A DNA stretch of 64,000 bases, from NCBI GenBank assembly GCA_021292165.1, contig CM037880.1, positions 223,478,467 through 223,542,466 on the forward strand. Reading direction: 5' to 3'. This stretch comes from Shinisaurus crocodilurus (lineage: Eukaryota > Chordata > Lepidosauria > Squamata > Shinisauridae). Positions within the stretch are counted from its first letter, which is position 1; each line of letters begins with the position of its first letter. The position numbers were made by a program, and so were the translations under genes. Positions 62,054 through 64,000 of the stretch are shown here, one piece after another. The notes under the pieces were generated by a model, which had not been told where the DNA came from, ran no database searches, and saw only the letters and a list, made by a program, of their open reading frames with translations.

Positions 62054-62252
62054 ATTAGTGGGCCGGTAATCTTGGTGGGCCAACTGCTCACCGCTGCCTG
62101 CTCTCGTTCCGTCCTTGTTGCAGCTCCCGGCATTGATGAACGCGAAGGACAAGCGGCCTTGGCTGCTCTTTGGCCTGCAAAACGTTGGCTTGCTGGTGGG
62201 CTGGGCCATCCTCCTGCTGCTCTCACTCTTTGAGGAGAAAATCACTGTTTGA
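18532..62252 (+). CDS. SLC39A4: SLC39A4 (ZIP4) zinc importer, 12-exon gene span
   Basis: Plasma-membrane zinc importer of the ZIP (SLC39) family, LIV-1 subfamily; in mammals it performs dietary zinc uptake at the apical surface of the gut. Twelve exons with GT/AG borders join in frame to 2208 nt (735 residues; human ZIP4, from memory, is 647). Residues 1-20 are a signal peptide. Residues 21-232 are the helix-rich ectodomain, with Asn-X-Ser/Thr sites at N89, N158, N224 and N228. Residues 249-326 are a His/Asp-rich loop with 31 His. The PAL motif is at 383-385. Membrane segments lie near 416-437, 443-463, 495-517, 583-606, 611-637, 645-666, 674-692 and 706-729. The transport-site motifs are HNFTDG (595-600) and HELPHELG (624-631). 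Exon order and the C-terminal third match mammalian ZIP4 closely, so orthology to SLC39A4 rather than SLC39A12 is well supported. The extra length comes mainly from the exon 4 His-rich loop. No frame break was seen. Confidence 0.96.
18905..19069. mobile_element. hAT MITE, family B short form
   Basis: 165 bp with duplication ccgaggag (18897-18904, 19070-19077); 166 bp after the exon 1 donor. Confidence 0.94.
19594..19759. mobile_element. hAT MITE, family B short form
   Basis: Duplication aatgcatg (19586-19593, 19760-19767). Confidence 0.94.
19796..19920. mobile_element. Perfect palindromic family C MITE
   Basis: About 62 bp per arm in near-perfect inverted symmetry around agccccagctggggct. 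The best-preserved copy of the family. Confidence 0.88.
19925..21103. other. Intron 1 sequence, little recognised
   Basis: A LINE/SINE tail fragment (gcttcggctgtggggcggta) is at 20870-20905 and a (GT)n run at 21047-21069. Otherwise nothing. 19070-19590 and 21750-22145 are similar. Confidence 0.45.
21104..21239. mobile_element. Palindromic hAT MITE, family A variant
   Basis: CAGTGCTTTCCAACC start and a diverged core (taatggcaagggattctggg). Flanks do not match, so the insertion is older or the ends are eroded. Confidence 0.8.
21633..21739. mobile_element. Palindromic hAT MITE, family A
   Basis: 8-bp duplication ctgtagat at 21625-21632 and 21740-21747. Confidence 0.94.
22148..22410 (-). mobile_element. 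Sauria-type SINE with short head duplication
   Basis: Minus-strand copy. The head end contains cgccacactggctctcacca followed by a second ctacgccacactggctctca. Confidence 0.9.
22728..23373 (+). mobile_element. CR1 LINE 3' fragment
   Basis: Encodes [20 protein letters not shown] and the rest of the CR1 C terminus to a TCTATGATTCTATGA tail. Confidence 0.92.
24855..24958. mobile_element. Related MITE with GGTTCACACATAA ends
   Basis: gggttcacacataatcacaa and cgttatgtgtgaacc are inverted. The neighbouring caacaaaccatgggttctct also resembles the 6.7-kb family. Confidence 0.65.
26196..26290. mobile_element. Family C MITE, partial
   Basis: Left arm cagccttccccatcccggga and core attacaactcccagcattcc; right arm absent. 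A separate CAGGGCTGGC start near 26302 may be another hAT end. Confidence 0.65.
27812..27883. mobile_element. Half copy of hAT MITE, family A
   Basis: Only the right arm (gctggggcatgctgggagtt to cttggagaatact) remains. Confidence 0.8.
27933..28108 (+). mobile_element. 5S-rRNA-derived SINE with CR1-like tail
   Basis: aaagctaagcagggtcagac and ttacttggatgggagacc match the 5S A-box and C-box region; then cctctagtttcctgcattga and gggggttggactcgatagc. Confidence 0.86.
28110..28630. other. GC-rich intronic stretch, unclassified
   Basis: Alternating GGAGG/CCTCC blocks (28317-28600) suggest a decayed GC-rich fold-back element. No termini identified. Confidence 0.35.
29018..30093 (+). mobile_element. 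Helitron, non-autonomous, with OTU-protease remnant
   Basis: The 5' end is TCTATATATATAAAAG and the 3' end is a GC hairpin (GCCGCGGGC) followed by CAGCTAG. It sits between host A (29017) and T (30094), with no target duplication. All are Helitron features. No Rep/helicase is encoded. It interrupts a CR1-like LINE. Confidence 0.88.
29783..30060 (+). pseudogene. OTU-like cysteine protease fragment inside Helitron
   Basis: The frame encodes [20 protein letters not shown], then [34 protein letters not shown] and ELTAGGQLY. This is the OTU pattern of a catalytic-Cys loop (DGxCLF) and TYGG..EL; OTU domains are known cargo of some animal Helitrons. The region that should carry the catalytic His is missing because the frame runs straight into the Helitron 3' end. 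Confidence 0.8.
30105..30351. mobile_element. Mariner-like MITE, TA-flanked
   Basis: Same family in the opposite direction, 11 bp after the Helitron end. Confidence 0.87.
31055..31205 (-). mobile_element. tRNA-derived SINE, decayed
   Basis: Antisense head gatttgaacatgggacttt and body gactggcggcagtttcgaag directly upstream of the LINE. Confidence 0.6.
31256..34400 (+). mobile_element. LINE with uninterrupted 1016-codon endonuclease-RT ORF
   Basis: The open frame 31251-34301 encodes an APE-type endonuclease ([10 protein letters not shown] near residue 107, [23 protein letters not shown] near 200), then a reverse transcriptase ([50 protein letters not shown], catalytic YADD at 701-704). The C terminus is a C2H2-like knuckle (CPHCGKLC...HSHLRTHR). 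The first coding triplet is TTG and the N-terminal part of the endonuclease is missing, so this copy looks 5'-truncated despite the long open frame. The 3' end is a (GAT)n tail. The clade is uncertain: an RTE-, I- or Jockey-like family with a C-terminal zinc finger. Four 3' fragments occur in the same gene. Confidence 0.9.
34395..34806 (-). mobile_element. Older Sauria-type SINE split by a younger one
   Basis: The body (acaaccctgcaaggtagc to tttatggcccaaag) ends near 34482 and the head (ggccaagtggggactaaaac) resumes at 34738. The + strand SINE 34483-34735 lies between. Confidence 0.8.
34483..34735 (+). mobile_element. Sauria-type SINE inserted in a Sauria-type SINE
   Basis: Full copy from gagagccagtgtggtgtagt to ggcggggtataaatataat, in the opposite direction to the host copy. 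Confidence 0.92.
35424..35497 (+). pseudogene. Decayed tRNA-Arg-like sequence, CCA loop
   Basis: GGCCTAATGGAGAAGGC, loop CTCCAGA and GTGGGTTCAGGTCCTAC mark a tRNA-Arg relative. T-arm pairing is damaged. The 3' flank has GGGTTTTTATC. Confidence 0.45.
35721..35885. mobile_element. hAT MITE, family B short form
   Basis: Duplication cctgttgg (35713-35720, 35886-35893). Confidence 0.94.
36432..36632. mobile_element. Truncated mariner-like MITE plus internal fragment
   Basis: A TA-flanked CAGTAATACCTTGGATTA end at 36468 runs to about 36632 without its other end. An internal piece of the same family (36432-36466) abuts it. Confidence 0.75.
36641..36718 (-). mobile_element. Sauria-type SINE head fragment
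   Basis: tcatggccgagcggggacta to gcgccacactggctctcatt; the tail half is missing and a truncated mariner-like MITE abuts it. Confidence 0.8.
37323..37429. mobile_element. Palindromic hAT MITE, family A
   Basis: Both arms are present but no target duplication is recognisable. Confidence 0.85.
37660..38000 (+). mobile_element. CR1 LINE 3' fragment, second subfamily
   Basis: Carries the CR1 end with [17 protein letters not shown] and a cagcagggctcttcttatgtt end, unlike the ATTCTATG-tailed subfamily. Confidence 0.82.
38008..38083 (+). mobile_element. CR1 tail fragment
   Basis: tgcattgagcagggggttgg to tctatgatttctatga, the ATTCTATG-type CR1 tail, fused to the second-subfamily fragment before it. 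Confidence 0.82.
38219..38245 (+). repeat. (CT)n tract at exon 2 acceptor
   Basis: About 13 CT units form the polypyrimidine tract ending ttttgcag before exon 2. Confidence 0.93.
38252..38536 (+). CDS. SLC39A4: SLC39A4 exon 2 (residues 70-164)
   Basis: The acceptor follows a long CT tract and tttgcag; the exon begins [10 protein letters not shown], matching the mammalian CLS... start. It encodes the middle of the helix-rich ectodomain, with glycosylation sites N89 and N158. The donor is GGAG|gtaagg, phase 0, 95 codons. Confidence 0.94.
38637..38708. mobile_element. Left-deleted hAT MITE, family A variant
   Basis: Starts CAGGACTAATGG and ends GGGGAGCCCTG, with ttctacac duplicated at 38629-38636 and 38709-38716. 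Same variant core as 21104-21239. Confidence 0.88.
38737..38987. mobile_element. Composite family A MITE containing foreign flank sequence
   Basis: The outer ends are flanked by gcttacag (38729-38736, 38988-38995). Inside is a complete palindrome (38737-38871), then ~54 bp (ctttagaggttagct...) also found beside the copy at 46917-47025, then a second right arm. Confidence 0.88.
38996..39799. other. Intron 2 sequence, nothing recognised
   Basis: AT-rich, with the tandem duplication at 39085. No conserved element visible. Confidence 0.45.
39085..39205. repeat. Tandem duplication, ~57-bp unit
   Basis: aagaacatatttttgacaga and cagccaggaaatg occur twice in a row, each preceded by a T run. Confidence 0.88.
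39800..40030 (-). mobile_element. L2-like LINE 3' end
   Basis: ccatctggccggccacccgg and the A-rich tract match the non-coding end of the 1378-2010 family. Confidence 0.7.
40270..40331. mobile_element. Half PIF/Harbinger-like MITE
   Basis: Right arm aacttgcatgggattgcgcc followed by TAA; left arm missing. About 60 bp before exon 3. Confidence 0.7.
40392..40596 (+). CDS. SLC39A4: SLC39A4 exon 3 (residues 165-232)
   Basis: The acceptor is cttcccag. It encodes [13 protein letters not shown] through [18 protein letters not shown] to NLTVA, the second half of the helix-rich domain (the HALP.P.YFV.F core is conserved in ZIP4). Sites N224 and N228 are present. The donor GCAG|gtaagt leaves phase 1. 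Confidence 0.94.
40758..41008. mobile_element. Mariner-like MITE, TA-flanked
   Basis: Complete copy between TA 40756-40757 and TA 41009-41010 in intron 3. Confidence 0.88.
41127..41375 (+). mobile_element. Sauria-type SINE
   Basis: Full copy from gaggagccagcgtggcgtag to aataaataaaataaataaga. Confidence 0.92.
41542..41679. mobile_element. Palindromic PIF/Harbinger-like MITE
   Basis: Ends gggcgcaatcctatgcaagt and cttgcataggattgcacc; trinucleotides CTA and TTA flank it. Confidence 0.85.
41905..42000. mobile_element. Family C MITE
   Basis: Arms aaccttccccgatctggcgc and ggtgccaggttgggggaggg with most of the core deleted. Confidence 0.75.
42076..42338 (+). mobile_element. Sauria-type SINE with (TAA)n tail
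   Basis: Head tacgtggcgtagtgctgaga, intact B box, and a 42-bp (AAT)n tail at about 42296-42337. Confidence 0.92.
42532..43242 (-). mobile_element. 5S-derived SINE split by zinc-finger LINE
   Basis: Head part (43141-43242) and tail part (42532-42576) of an antisense 5S SINE flank the LINE at 42577-43140. About 30 bp of SINE are missing at the junction. Confidence 0.75.
42577..43140 (-). mobile_element. 5'-truncated zinc-finger LINE, minus strand
   Basis: The reverse complement encodes [17 protein letters not shown] through the C-terminal knuckle and ends in the CATCATCA tail. It lies between two parts of a 5S-derived SINE. Confidence 0.88.
43251..43868 (-). mobile_element. CR1 LINE 3' fragment, second subfamily
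   Basis: The reverse complement encodes [19 protein letters not shown] through [20 protein letters not shown]. Intron 3, antisense. Confidence 0.9.
44163..44524 (+). CDS. SLC39A4: SLC39A4 exon 4, His-rich loop (residues 233-353)
   Basis: The acceptor tttgcaacag completes a split Gly codon. It encodes [11 protein letters not shown], then four HEGHD-type units (residues 249-268), a long His/Asp/Glu run with three NET/NKT glycosylation sites, and VRHRRSLP followed by WDT. The matching human segment is much shorter. The donor is ACACG|gtaggg, phase 0. Four basic-dipeptide-like residues at 337-340 fit a furin-type R-X-R-R site. Confidence 0.94.
44210..44269 (+). repeat. Coding 15-bp tandem repeat, four units
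   Basis: Unit cacgaaggacacgac encodes HEGHD; the fourth unit changes the last codon to Asn. A second coding duplication (about 24 bp, ccaccatggcaacgaaacag) lies at 44370-44415. Confidence 0.92.
44525..45689. other. Intron 4 sequence, nothing recognised
   Basis: GC-mixed single-copy-looking DNA without repeat ends or exon-like frames. 46080-46620, 47450-48135 and 48913-49190 are likewise unassigned, apart from a LINE-tail piece at 47620-47700 and a short fold-back fragment at 49015-49085. Confidence 0.45.
45690..46075 (+). mobile_element. Decayed L2-like LINE with an inserted tail fragment
   Basis: Encodes [20 protein letters not shown] and a TFKALKW piece. The antisense end of another copy (cacccatctggccggtcac) interrupts it at 45862-45925. 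Confidence 0.6.
46621..46792 (+). CDS. SLC39A4: SLC39A4 exon 5, PAL-motif domain (residues 354-410)
   Basis: The acceptor is ctttgcag. It begins [13 protein letters not shown] and contains [15 protein letters not shown], the PAL-motif helix thought to mediate ectodomain dimerisation in LIV-1 ZIPs. The donor is AGAGA|gtgagt, phase 1. Confidence 0.95.
46917..47025. mobile_element. Palindromic hAT MITE, family A
   Basis: 8-bp duplication ctttagag (46909-46916, 47026-47033). The left arm has lost ~30 bp after the first 14. Confidence 0.93.
47034..47110 (+). mobile_element. L2-like LINE remnant beside MITE
   Basis: Encodes [16 protein letters not shown]. Its first ~46 bp also occur inside the MITE cluster at 38880-38925. 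Confidence 0.6.
47168..47441. mobile_element. MITE with GGGTTCAGACAACA ends
   Basis: Same family as 6724-7030, with a 19-bp unit (gttgttgaactgtgg) repeated three times near 47221-47275. Confidence 0.82.
48136..48202. mobile_element. Half copy of hAT MITE, family A
   Basis: Right arm only, from agctggctggggcatgctgg to gttggagaacactg. Confidence 0.8.
48611..48912 (-). mobile_element. Sauria-type SINE plus an abutting tail fragment
   Basis: A full minus-strand copy (about 48672-48912) with a second tail-only piece (tttataccccacctttttcc) at 48611-48650. Confidence 0.88.
49197..49317. mobile_element. Palindromic hAT MITE, family A
   Basis: 8-bp duplication tactaaag (49189-49196, 49318-49325). 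Both arms share the same change (GTTTCTGG for GTTTTTGG). Confidence 0.94.
49512..49641. mobile_element. Palindromic PIF/Harbinger-like MITE
   Basis: Ends gggcacagtcccat and ataggattgcaccc, flanked by TAA on both sides, a PIF/Harbinger-type target duplication. Confidence 0.85.
49723..49980 (-). mobile_element. Sauria-type SINE
   Basis: Minus-strand copy with an expanded (CCT)n region at about 49799-49834, ending about 90 bp before exon 6. Confidence 0.9.
50074..50246 (+). CDS. SLC39A4: SLC39A4 exon 6, TM1-TM2 (residues 411-468)
   Basis: The acceptor is ccttccag. It completes Lys411 and encodes [14 protein letters not shown]..., nearly identical in pattern to human ZIP4, then TM2 with [17 protein letters not shown]. 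The donor CATG|gtcagt is phase 0. Confidence 0.96.
50304..50341. repeat. (GT)n microsatellite
   Basis: About 18 GT units 60 bp after the exon 6 donor. Another (GT)n lies at 50913-50939. Confidence 0.93.
50354..50803 (-). mobile_element. 5'-truncated zinc-finger LINE, minus strand
   Basis: The 3' ~450 bp of the LINE in antisense, just after exon 6 and a (GT)n run. It keeps the zinc-knuckle frame. Confidence 0.88.
51120..51284 (+). CDS. SLC39A4: SLC39A4 exon 7, His loop and TM3 (residues 469-523)
   Basis: The acceptor is cattgcag. It encodes [19 protein letters not shown], a His-rich TM2-TM3 loop richer in His than the human one, then TM3 ([18 protein letters not shown]). The donor TGAG|gtgagg is phase 0. 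Confidence 0.95.
51358..51534 (+). mobile_element. 5S-rRNA-derived SINE with CR1-like tail
   Basis: Best-preserved copy: gaaagctaagcagggtcagg, ttatgacttggatgggagac, then the CR1-like tail ending cctctatga, where a hAT element is inserted. Confidence 0.87.
51535..51977. mobile_element. hAT element, CAGAGATGGCGAACC type (OC1-like)
   Basis: 443 bp between CAGAGATGGCGAACC and GGTTCGCCATCGCTG, ends recalled as OposCharlie1-like. Left flank ctctatga, right flank ctatga (2-nt loss). The related block at 55951-55967 lacks it. Confidence 0.86.
51978..52340. repeat. Local duplicated block, copy 1
   Basis: Highly similar to 55961-56297, from tgatctccgtatgcttctgc to gggctatcctgtacctctaa, including unique sequence on both sides of a tRNA SINE. 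Confidence 0.85.
52070..52250 (-). mobile_element. tRNA-derived SINE
   Basis: Antisense copy with cccagtattgttgatactga and ggggattgaacctggg, inside a locally duplicated block. Confidence 0.78.
52587..53029. mobile_element. hAT element, family B, GC-rich form
   Basis: 443 bp with GGT/GGC-rich interior. Flanks tctctggt and tctgtggt match 7 of 8. Confidence 0.9.
53125..53266. mobile_element. Family C MITE, diverged
   Basis: cagcctggagccctccagat and ctggagggcaccaggccagg flank a central acttcaactcccatcggcct. Confidence 0.65.
53444..53557 (+). CDS. SLC39A4: SLC39A4 exon 8, cytosolic loop (residues 524-561)
   Basis: The acceptor is cttcctag. It encodes [19 protein letters not shown] and a basic stretch, part of the TM3-TM4 cytosolic loop. 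GLSLQL matches human GVSLQL, but the dense His cluster of the human loop is reduced to two His. The exon is symmetrical (phase 0/0, 114 nt). The donor is CCTG|gtaagt. Confidence 0.92.
53594..54390 (-). mobile_element. Possible solo LTR
   Basis: On the minus strand an ACTATAAG motif precedes AATAAA (about 53755) by ~30 nt, and the sequence ends ...CTCCACAGCAACA at 53594. Upstream are a 28-bp direct duplication (ttctcctttgtggattccga, about 54191-54245) and a gtgggcttat repeat. The left boundary and target duplication were not established, so this stays tentative. Confidence 0.35.
54399..54440. mobile_element. 42-bp minimal hAT MITE, family A
   Basis: Only ~20 bp of each arm remain, as a perfect palindrome, flanked by tgctattg at 54391-54398 and 54441-54448. 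Confidence 0.92.
54719..55138 (-). mobile_element. 5'-truncated zinc-finger LINE, minus strand
   Basis: The 3' ~420 bp of the LINE in antisense in intron 8, with the same CATCAGGCGATCACTCG end as the other copies. Confidence 0.88.
55196..55315. mobile_element. Palindromic hAT MITE, family A
   Basis: 8-bp duplication ttttactg (55188-55195, 55316-55323). Confidence 0.94.
55320..55515 (-). mobile_element. tRNA-derived SINE
   Basis: Antisense copy: gtctgcctggcccagtattg, ctctccagggttgcaggcag, then gactgaacccgggactg. Confidence 0.75.
55836..55960 (+). mobile_element. 5'-truncated 5S-derived SINE
   Basis: Starts within aagcagggtcaggcctagtt and keeps the tail. The sequence after it duplicates that after the 51.4-kb copy. 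Confidence 0.8.
55961..56297. repeat. Local duplicated block, copy 2
   Basis: Direct repeat of 51978-52340, ~4 kb away across exon 8, with one ~20-bp deletion and scattered substitutions. Confidence 0.85.
56040..56215 (-). mobile_element. tRNA-derived SINE, duplicate of the 52.1-kb copy
   Basis: Same SINE and flanks as 52070-52250, with a ~20-bp internal deletion after ttgttgatact. Confidence 0.8.
56640..57625 (+). mobile_element. CR1 LINE fragment interrupted by an L2-like LINE
   Basis: CR1-like sequence (gctcaccttgaataccatg at 56716; caacaaagatgatcggggg from 57203; ccatccctggaggtattc near 57508) is split by the minus-strand L2-like copy at 56797-57198. Confidence 0.8.
56797..57198 (-). 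mobile_element. L2-like LINE 3' fragment
   Basis: Same family as 1378-2010 ([21 protein letters not shown] on the minus strand), inserted into a CR1. Confidence 0.85.
57810..57864 (+). CDS. SLC39A4: SLC39A4 exon 9, short loop exon (residues 562-579)
   Basis: A 55-nt exon between tccctacag and CGAG|gtgagg. It encodes [18 protein letters not shown], matching the human segment VAEESPEL... just before TM4. Phase is 0 in, 1 out, and it joins exon 10 correctly. It is short, so the call depends on position and phase. Confidence 0.88.
57902..57968 (-). mobile_element. CR1 tail fragment
   Basis: atcatagaatcacagaatag ... ccatcgagtccaacctcc, immediately after exon 9. Confidence 0.78.
58055..58165 (+). 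mobile_element. 5'-truncated 5S-derived SINE
   Basis: Only ggatgggagacccctcctct and the tail to tatgatctatgaaatc remain. Confidence 0.75.
58600..58672 (-). tRNA. tRNA-Arg (CCG), antisense in SLC39A4 intron 9
   Basis: 73 nt on the minus strand. The acceptor stem closes (GGCCCAG with CTGGGTC, one G-U) and the discriminator is G. The D arm has GCCTAATGGATAAGGC, the anticodon stem TCAGC/GCTGG encloses loop CTCCGGA (anticodon CCG), and the T arm GTGGG-TTCAAGT-CCCAC is perfect. Oligo-T runs just downstream on the minus strand (about 58580-58593) would serve as a Pol III terminator. It reads as an intact gene, not a SINE head. Confidence 0.86.
58945..59097 (+). CDS. SLC39A4: SLC39A4 exon 10, TM4-TM5 metal site (residues 580-630)
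   Basis: The acceptor is cccttgcag. It encodes [18 protein letters not shown], then [19 protein letters not shown] and CHELPHEL. Both ZIP metal motifs are intact: H595, N596, D599 and H624, E625, H628. The donor CTAG|gtgggg is phase 1. Confidence 0.97.
59098..59789. other. Intron 10 sequence, nothing recognised
   Basis: No repeat ends or exon signals. 55516-55835, 56300-56640, 58166-58599, 58673-58944 and 60263-60806 are also unassigned. Confidence 0.45.
59790..60003 (+). mobile_element. CR1 3' fragment, second subfamily
   Basis: Matches the 37660 copy (ccagtatcagaggcagtgta, cagggccctgcttacgttct). It ends about 70 bp before exon 11. Confidence 0.75.
60075..60262 (+). CDS. SLC39A4: SLC39A4 exon 11, TM5 end to TM7 (residues 631-693)
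   Basis: The acceptor cttcgcag completes Gly631 of HELPHELG. It encodes [19 protein letters not shown] and [13 protein letters not shown], almost identical to mammalian ZIP4. The donor TATG|gtgagt is phase 0. Confidence 0.97.
60807..60880. mobile_element. Family C MITE, left half
   Basis: cagctttccccaacctggtg to attcccagccagcatgag; the right half is replaced by a 13-bp minisatellite. Confidence 0.75.
60884..60978. repeat. Minisatellite, 13-bp unit
   Basis: gagagttgcaatt repeats about seven times with interspersed 7-bp gagagtt units, growing from the end of a MITE. Confidence 0.9.
61240..61400 (+). mobile_element. L2-like LINE remnant
   Basis: Encodes [20 protein letters not shown] and [10 protein letters not shown], the conserved L2/CR1-group ORF2 end. 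Confidence 0.6.
61418..61535. mobile_element. Palindromic PIF/Harbinger-like MITE
   Basis: Ends gggtacaaccctatgcaagt and gcatagggttgcacct, flanked by TTA on both sides. Confidence 0.88.
61573..61830 (-). mobile_element. Sauria-type SINE
   Basis: Minus-strand copy in intron 11, from (TTTA)n to cactacgccacactggctct. Confidence 0.91.
62004..62053. repeat. (GATA)n microsatellite
   Basis: About 12 GATA units, 70 bp before the exon 12 acceptor. Confidence 0.95.
62124..62252 (+). CDS. SLC39A4: SLC39A4 exon 12 and stop (residues 694-735)
   Basis: The acceptor is cttgttgcag. It encodes [20 protein letters not shown] and TM8, ending [13 protein letters not shown] and TGA. The end aligns with human LLLLSLYEDDITF. 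Confidence 0.97.
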   Translation, partial: LPALMNAKDKRPWLLFGLQNVGLLVGWAILLLLSLFEEKITV

Positions 62253-62751
62253 GCAGACCACCCTCGGCCGGCACCTCTTGCTGACCCAGGAGGCAGCGGG
62301 GCCTCTTGTGACCGACCCACCTGTGGGCATGGCAAAGCCTGGGACGTGCTGGAGACTGGAGAAAAGGGGAGCGGCACCAGGAACCGGCGGATTAAGACTC
62401 TGAAGCAGACGCTGGCAGCGGCGCTCAGAGAGAACTGGGGTGCAAGCGGCCACACATGCACACGGCACACCCTTGAACGAAGTCCTCGCCGCCCCTTCCC
62501 CCTTTTTCTATTTATTGTATCTATTGTATCATGCTCTTTTCACACATGCCCCCACCCCCCATCACCACTCCAGCAGCCCCGGGACACCTGCTCCCAGATG
62601 CACTTCACCGGCCCCGTTTCCTTACCCACTCGCGTTCCTGCTCCAGTGCGGTTCAGCTCCACGCCAAGCGGCAGCGCCCATGAATCTAGGAGGCAGCTGG
62701 TGGTTTCCAGGTGCGCTGGCCTCTTACCTTCGCCCTCTGGGCCCTGCCTTC
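62253..62751 (+). other. SLC39A4 3' flank / presumed 3' UTR
   Basis: About 500 bp after the stop with no AATAAA or ATTAAA. A T-rich stretch (tttttctatttattg) lies near 62507. If transcripts end here they use a non-canonical signal; otherwise they run into the hAT element that follows. Confidence 0.45.
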
Positions 62752-63406
62752 CAGGGATGTTGAAGAGTCCTTGGTTTCGAGTCACGAGTCGAGTCACGAG
62801 TCTTTGGACCCGAGTCTCGAGTCCAAGTCCGAGTCCTTGGTCCAAAATGGTGACTCACGAGTCACTCCCAAAGCCGACTCCACAAGTCCCTATTAAAATC
62901 AATGGGGGTTTTCCCCAACAAAATAAGGCTACTTCAGATGTGTGGCTTAAATAAATTCTAGGCACAAGTGTGCCTTTTTATTCAAAACTCTGCAACTGAT
63001 TTTGGCAAGAACAGACCAGACAGACAAATCCAAAATAACCAGGCAGGCAGAGGAGGCAGGGAACCCCAAAGCAGGCAGGCAGAGGCCTTTGTCTTGGACA
63101 ATTCAAACTGTGGAACTGGTCAAGAAGAGACCAGGCAGGCAGAGGAGGCTGGGAACCCCAAACAGGCAGGCAGAGGCAGCCAAACCCAAAATGTCTGAAT
63201 GGTTGCATTTTAGGAAAACGAATTTTAAAAAATAAACTTGCTGTACTTCCTAAAACCTATCCATGTTGCATTTGAGGAACACGATTTTGGAACACGAGTC
63301 CTTGGTCTCGAGTCTCGAGTCCCCTTAAAAATATTGGGACTCGAGTCACAGGGGGGACTCAGTCCGACTCACGAGTCGAGTCCTGGAGTCCGAGTCCCCA
63401 TCCCTG
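62752..63406. mobile_element. hAT element with GAGTC-rich ends, in SLC39A4 3' flank
   Basis: 655 bp with CAGGGATG/CATCCCTG ends and a perfect 8-bp duplication ctgccttc (62744-62751, 63407-63414). Both ends carry clustered GAGTC/GACTC pentamers (62762-62885 and 63295-63398). The middle has AGGCAGGCAGAGG repeats. No transposase frame. AATAAA occurs at 62950 and 63231. Confidence 0.93.
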
Positions 63407-63560
63407 CTGCCTTCCCAAGAGAATCATGCTCGAGAAGCATCCTCCCCGCTCCCAGGGACCGGACCGGCCTTGCAGCCTCACGAAAGACTCGCACGTGCTT
63501 CTGTTTGTTCCTTGGTCCTGACGGCCAACAGCTGTTGCGGAGGCTCAGACTCTTTCCCGT

Positions 63561-63686
63561 AGCGCAGCCGTCCTCAACCTGGGTTGGACTACAACCGCCA
63601 TCCTTTCCCAGCCAGCATGGCCACTGGCCGTGCTGACTGGGGGAGTTGCCGACCAAAGCTGCTGGAGAGCACCAGGCTGGCGAAGG
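63561..63686. mobile_element. Family C MITE, diverged
   Basis: gcagccgtcctcaacctggg and agcaccaggctggcgaaggc with a ttggactacaaccgccatcc core. A further half copy is at 61843-61880. Confidence 0.65.
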
Positions 63687-64000
63687 CCGCTCCAGGGGCG
63701 GCAGGGGCGGCTCTCGTGGAGGATCTTGCCAAAGGCCTTGAGGTGCTGTGAGAGAAGCATCTGGGAGCCACGCAGCTGTGGCATCTACTCGCCCCATGTG
63801 GGCGAATCGGGGAGAGGAACGCTGGCAGCAAGGTGGTGGTACTTGAGTGGCTTGGGCAGAGCATCGCAGGCCTGATCCTGAGGCCCAGTGGGCCGGAGGC
63901 TCCTTGTCCCCGAAGTAGGGCATGAGCGTCCCTTGTCCATGGAGATGTTCGTCCCTGAGCATCTCCGGTCCCAGCCAGCAGGACTGGGAAAGGAAGACCC
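63687..64000. other. Unrecognised GC-rich sequence at window end
   Basis: Long open frames exist on the minus strand, but none shows a family I recognise. In mammals CPSF1 lies downstream of SLC39A4 in the same direction; nothing here matches the start of CPSF1 as I recall it. Confidence 0.3.

Noticed and set aside
63369..63962. 197-codon minus-strand frame at the window end
   Set aside because: Crosses a hAT end and a family C MITE, and the remainder matches no neighbour gene I know (CPSF1, VPS28).

Overview
This is vertebrate nuclear DNA, most likely from a squamate reptile (lizard or snake). The main reason is about a dozen copies of a tRNA-headed SINE that matches the Sauria SINE as I remember it. 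CR1 LINE fragments with an ATTCTATG tail, L2-like LINE fragments, a Helitron and many hAT and mariner-like MITEs fit that setting. No bacterial, organellar or CRISPR signal is present.

One protein-coding gene is clearly supported: SLC39A4 (zinc importer ZIP4), on the + strand from the ATG at 18532 to the TGA at 62252. I could place twelve exons with GT/AG borders and compatible phases. Joined, they give 735 codons plus a stop: a signal peptide, a helix-rich ectodomain, a very His/Asp-rich ectodomain loop, a PAL motif, and eight membrane segments with the HNFTDG and HELPHELG metal motifs. The gene spans about 43.7 kb because transposable elements fill its introns; intron 1 alone is 19.5 kb.

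Layout. 1-18.5 kb: no gene recognised; an L2-like LINE, a 1.66-kb retroelement with a 14-bp target duplication, a GC-rich terminal-inverted-repeat element, and hAT, SINE and CR1 copies. 18.5-18.74 kb: exon 1. 18.74-38.25 kb: intron 1, with a CR1 split by a Helitron carrying an OTU-protease remnant, and a LINE with an uninterrupted 1016-codon ORF. 38.25-62.25 kb: exons 2-12 separated by repeats. 62.25-62.75 kb: 3' flank or UTR. 62.75-63.41 kb: a hAT element with a perfect 8-bp duplication, holding the only AATAAA signals I found in the first kilobase after the stop. 63.69-64.0 kb: unrecognised.

RNA genes: the best candidate is an antisense tRNA-Arg(CCG) at 58600-58672 in intron 9. Four other tRNA-Arg-like copies are changed or decayed, and two of them carry a CTG anticodon. 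Several short repeats are 5S-rRNA-derived SINEs with a CR1-like tail.

I see no new multi-gene system. The most unusual material is the zinc-binding architecture of this ZIP4, a palindromic hAT MITE family with at least 14 copies (nine with exact 8-bp duplications), evidence of sequence exchange between two of its copies, and the 5S/CR1 chimeric SINEs. All family names come from recall and reading by eye, not from searches.
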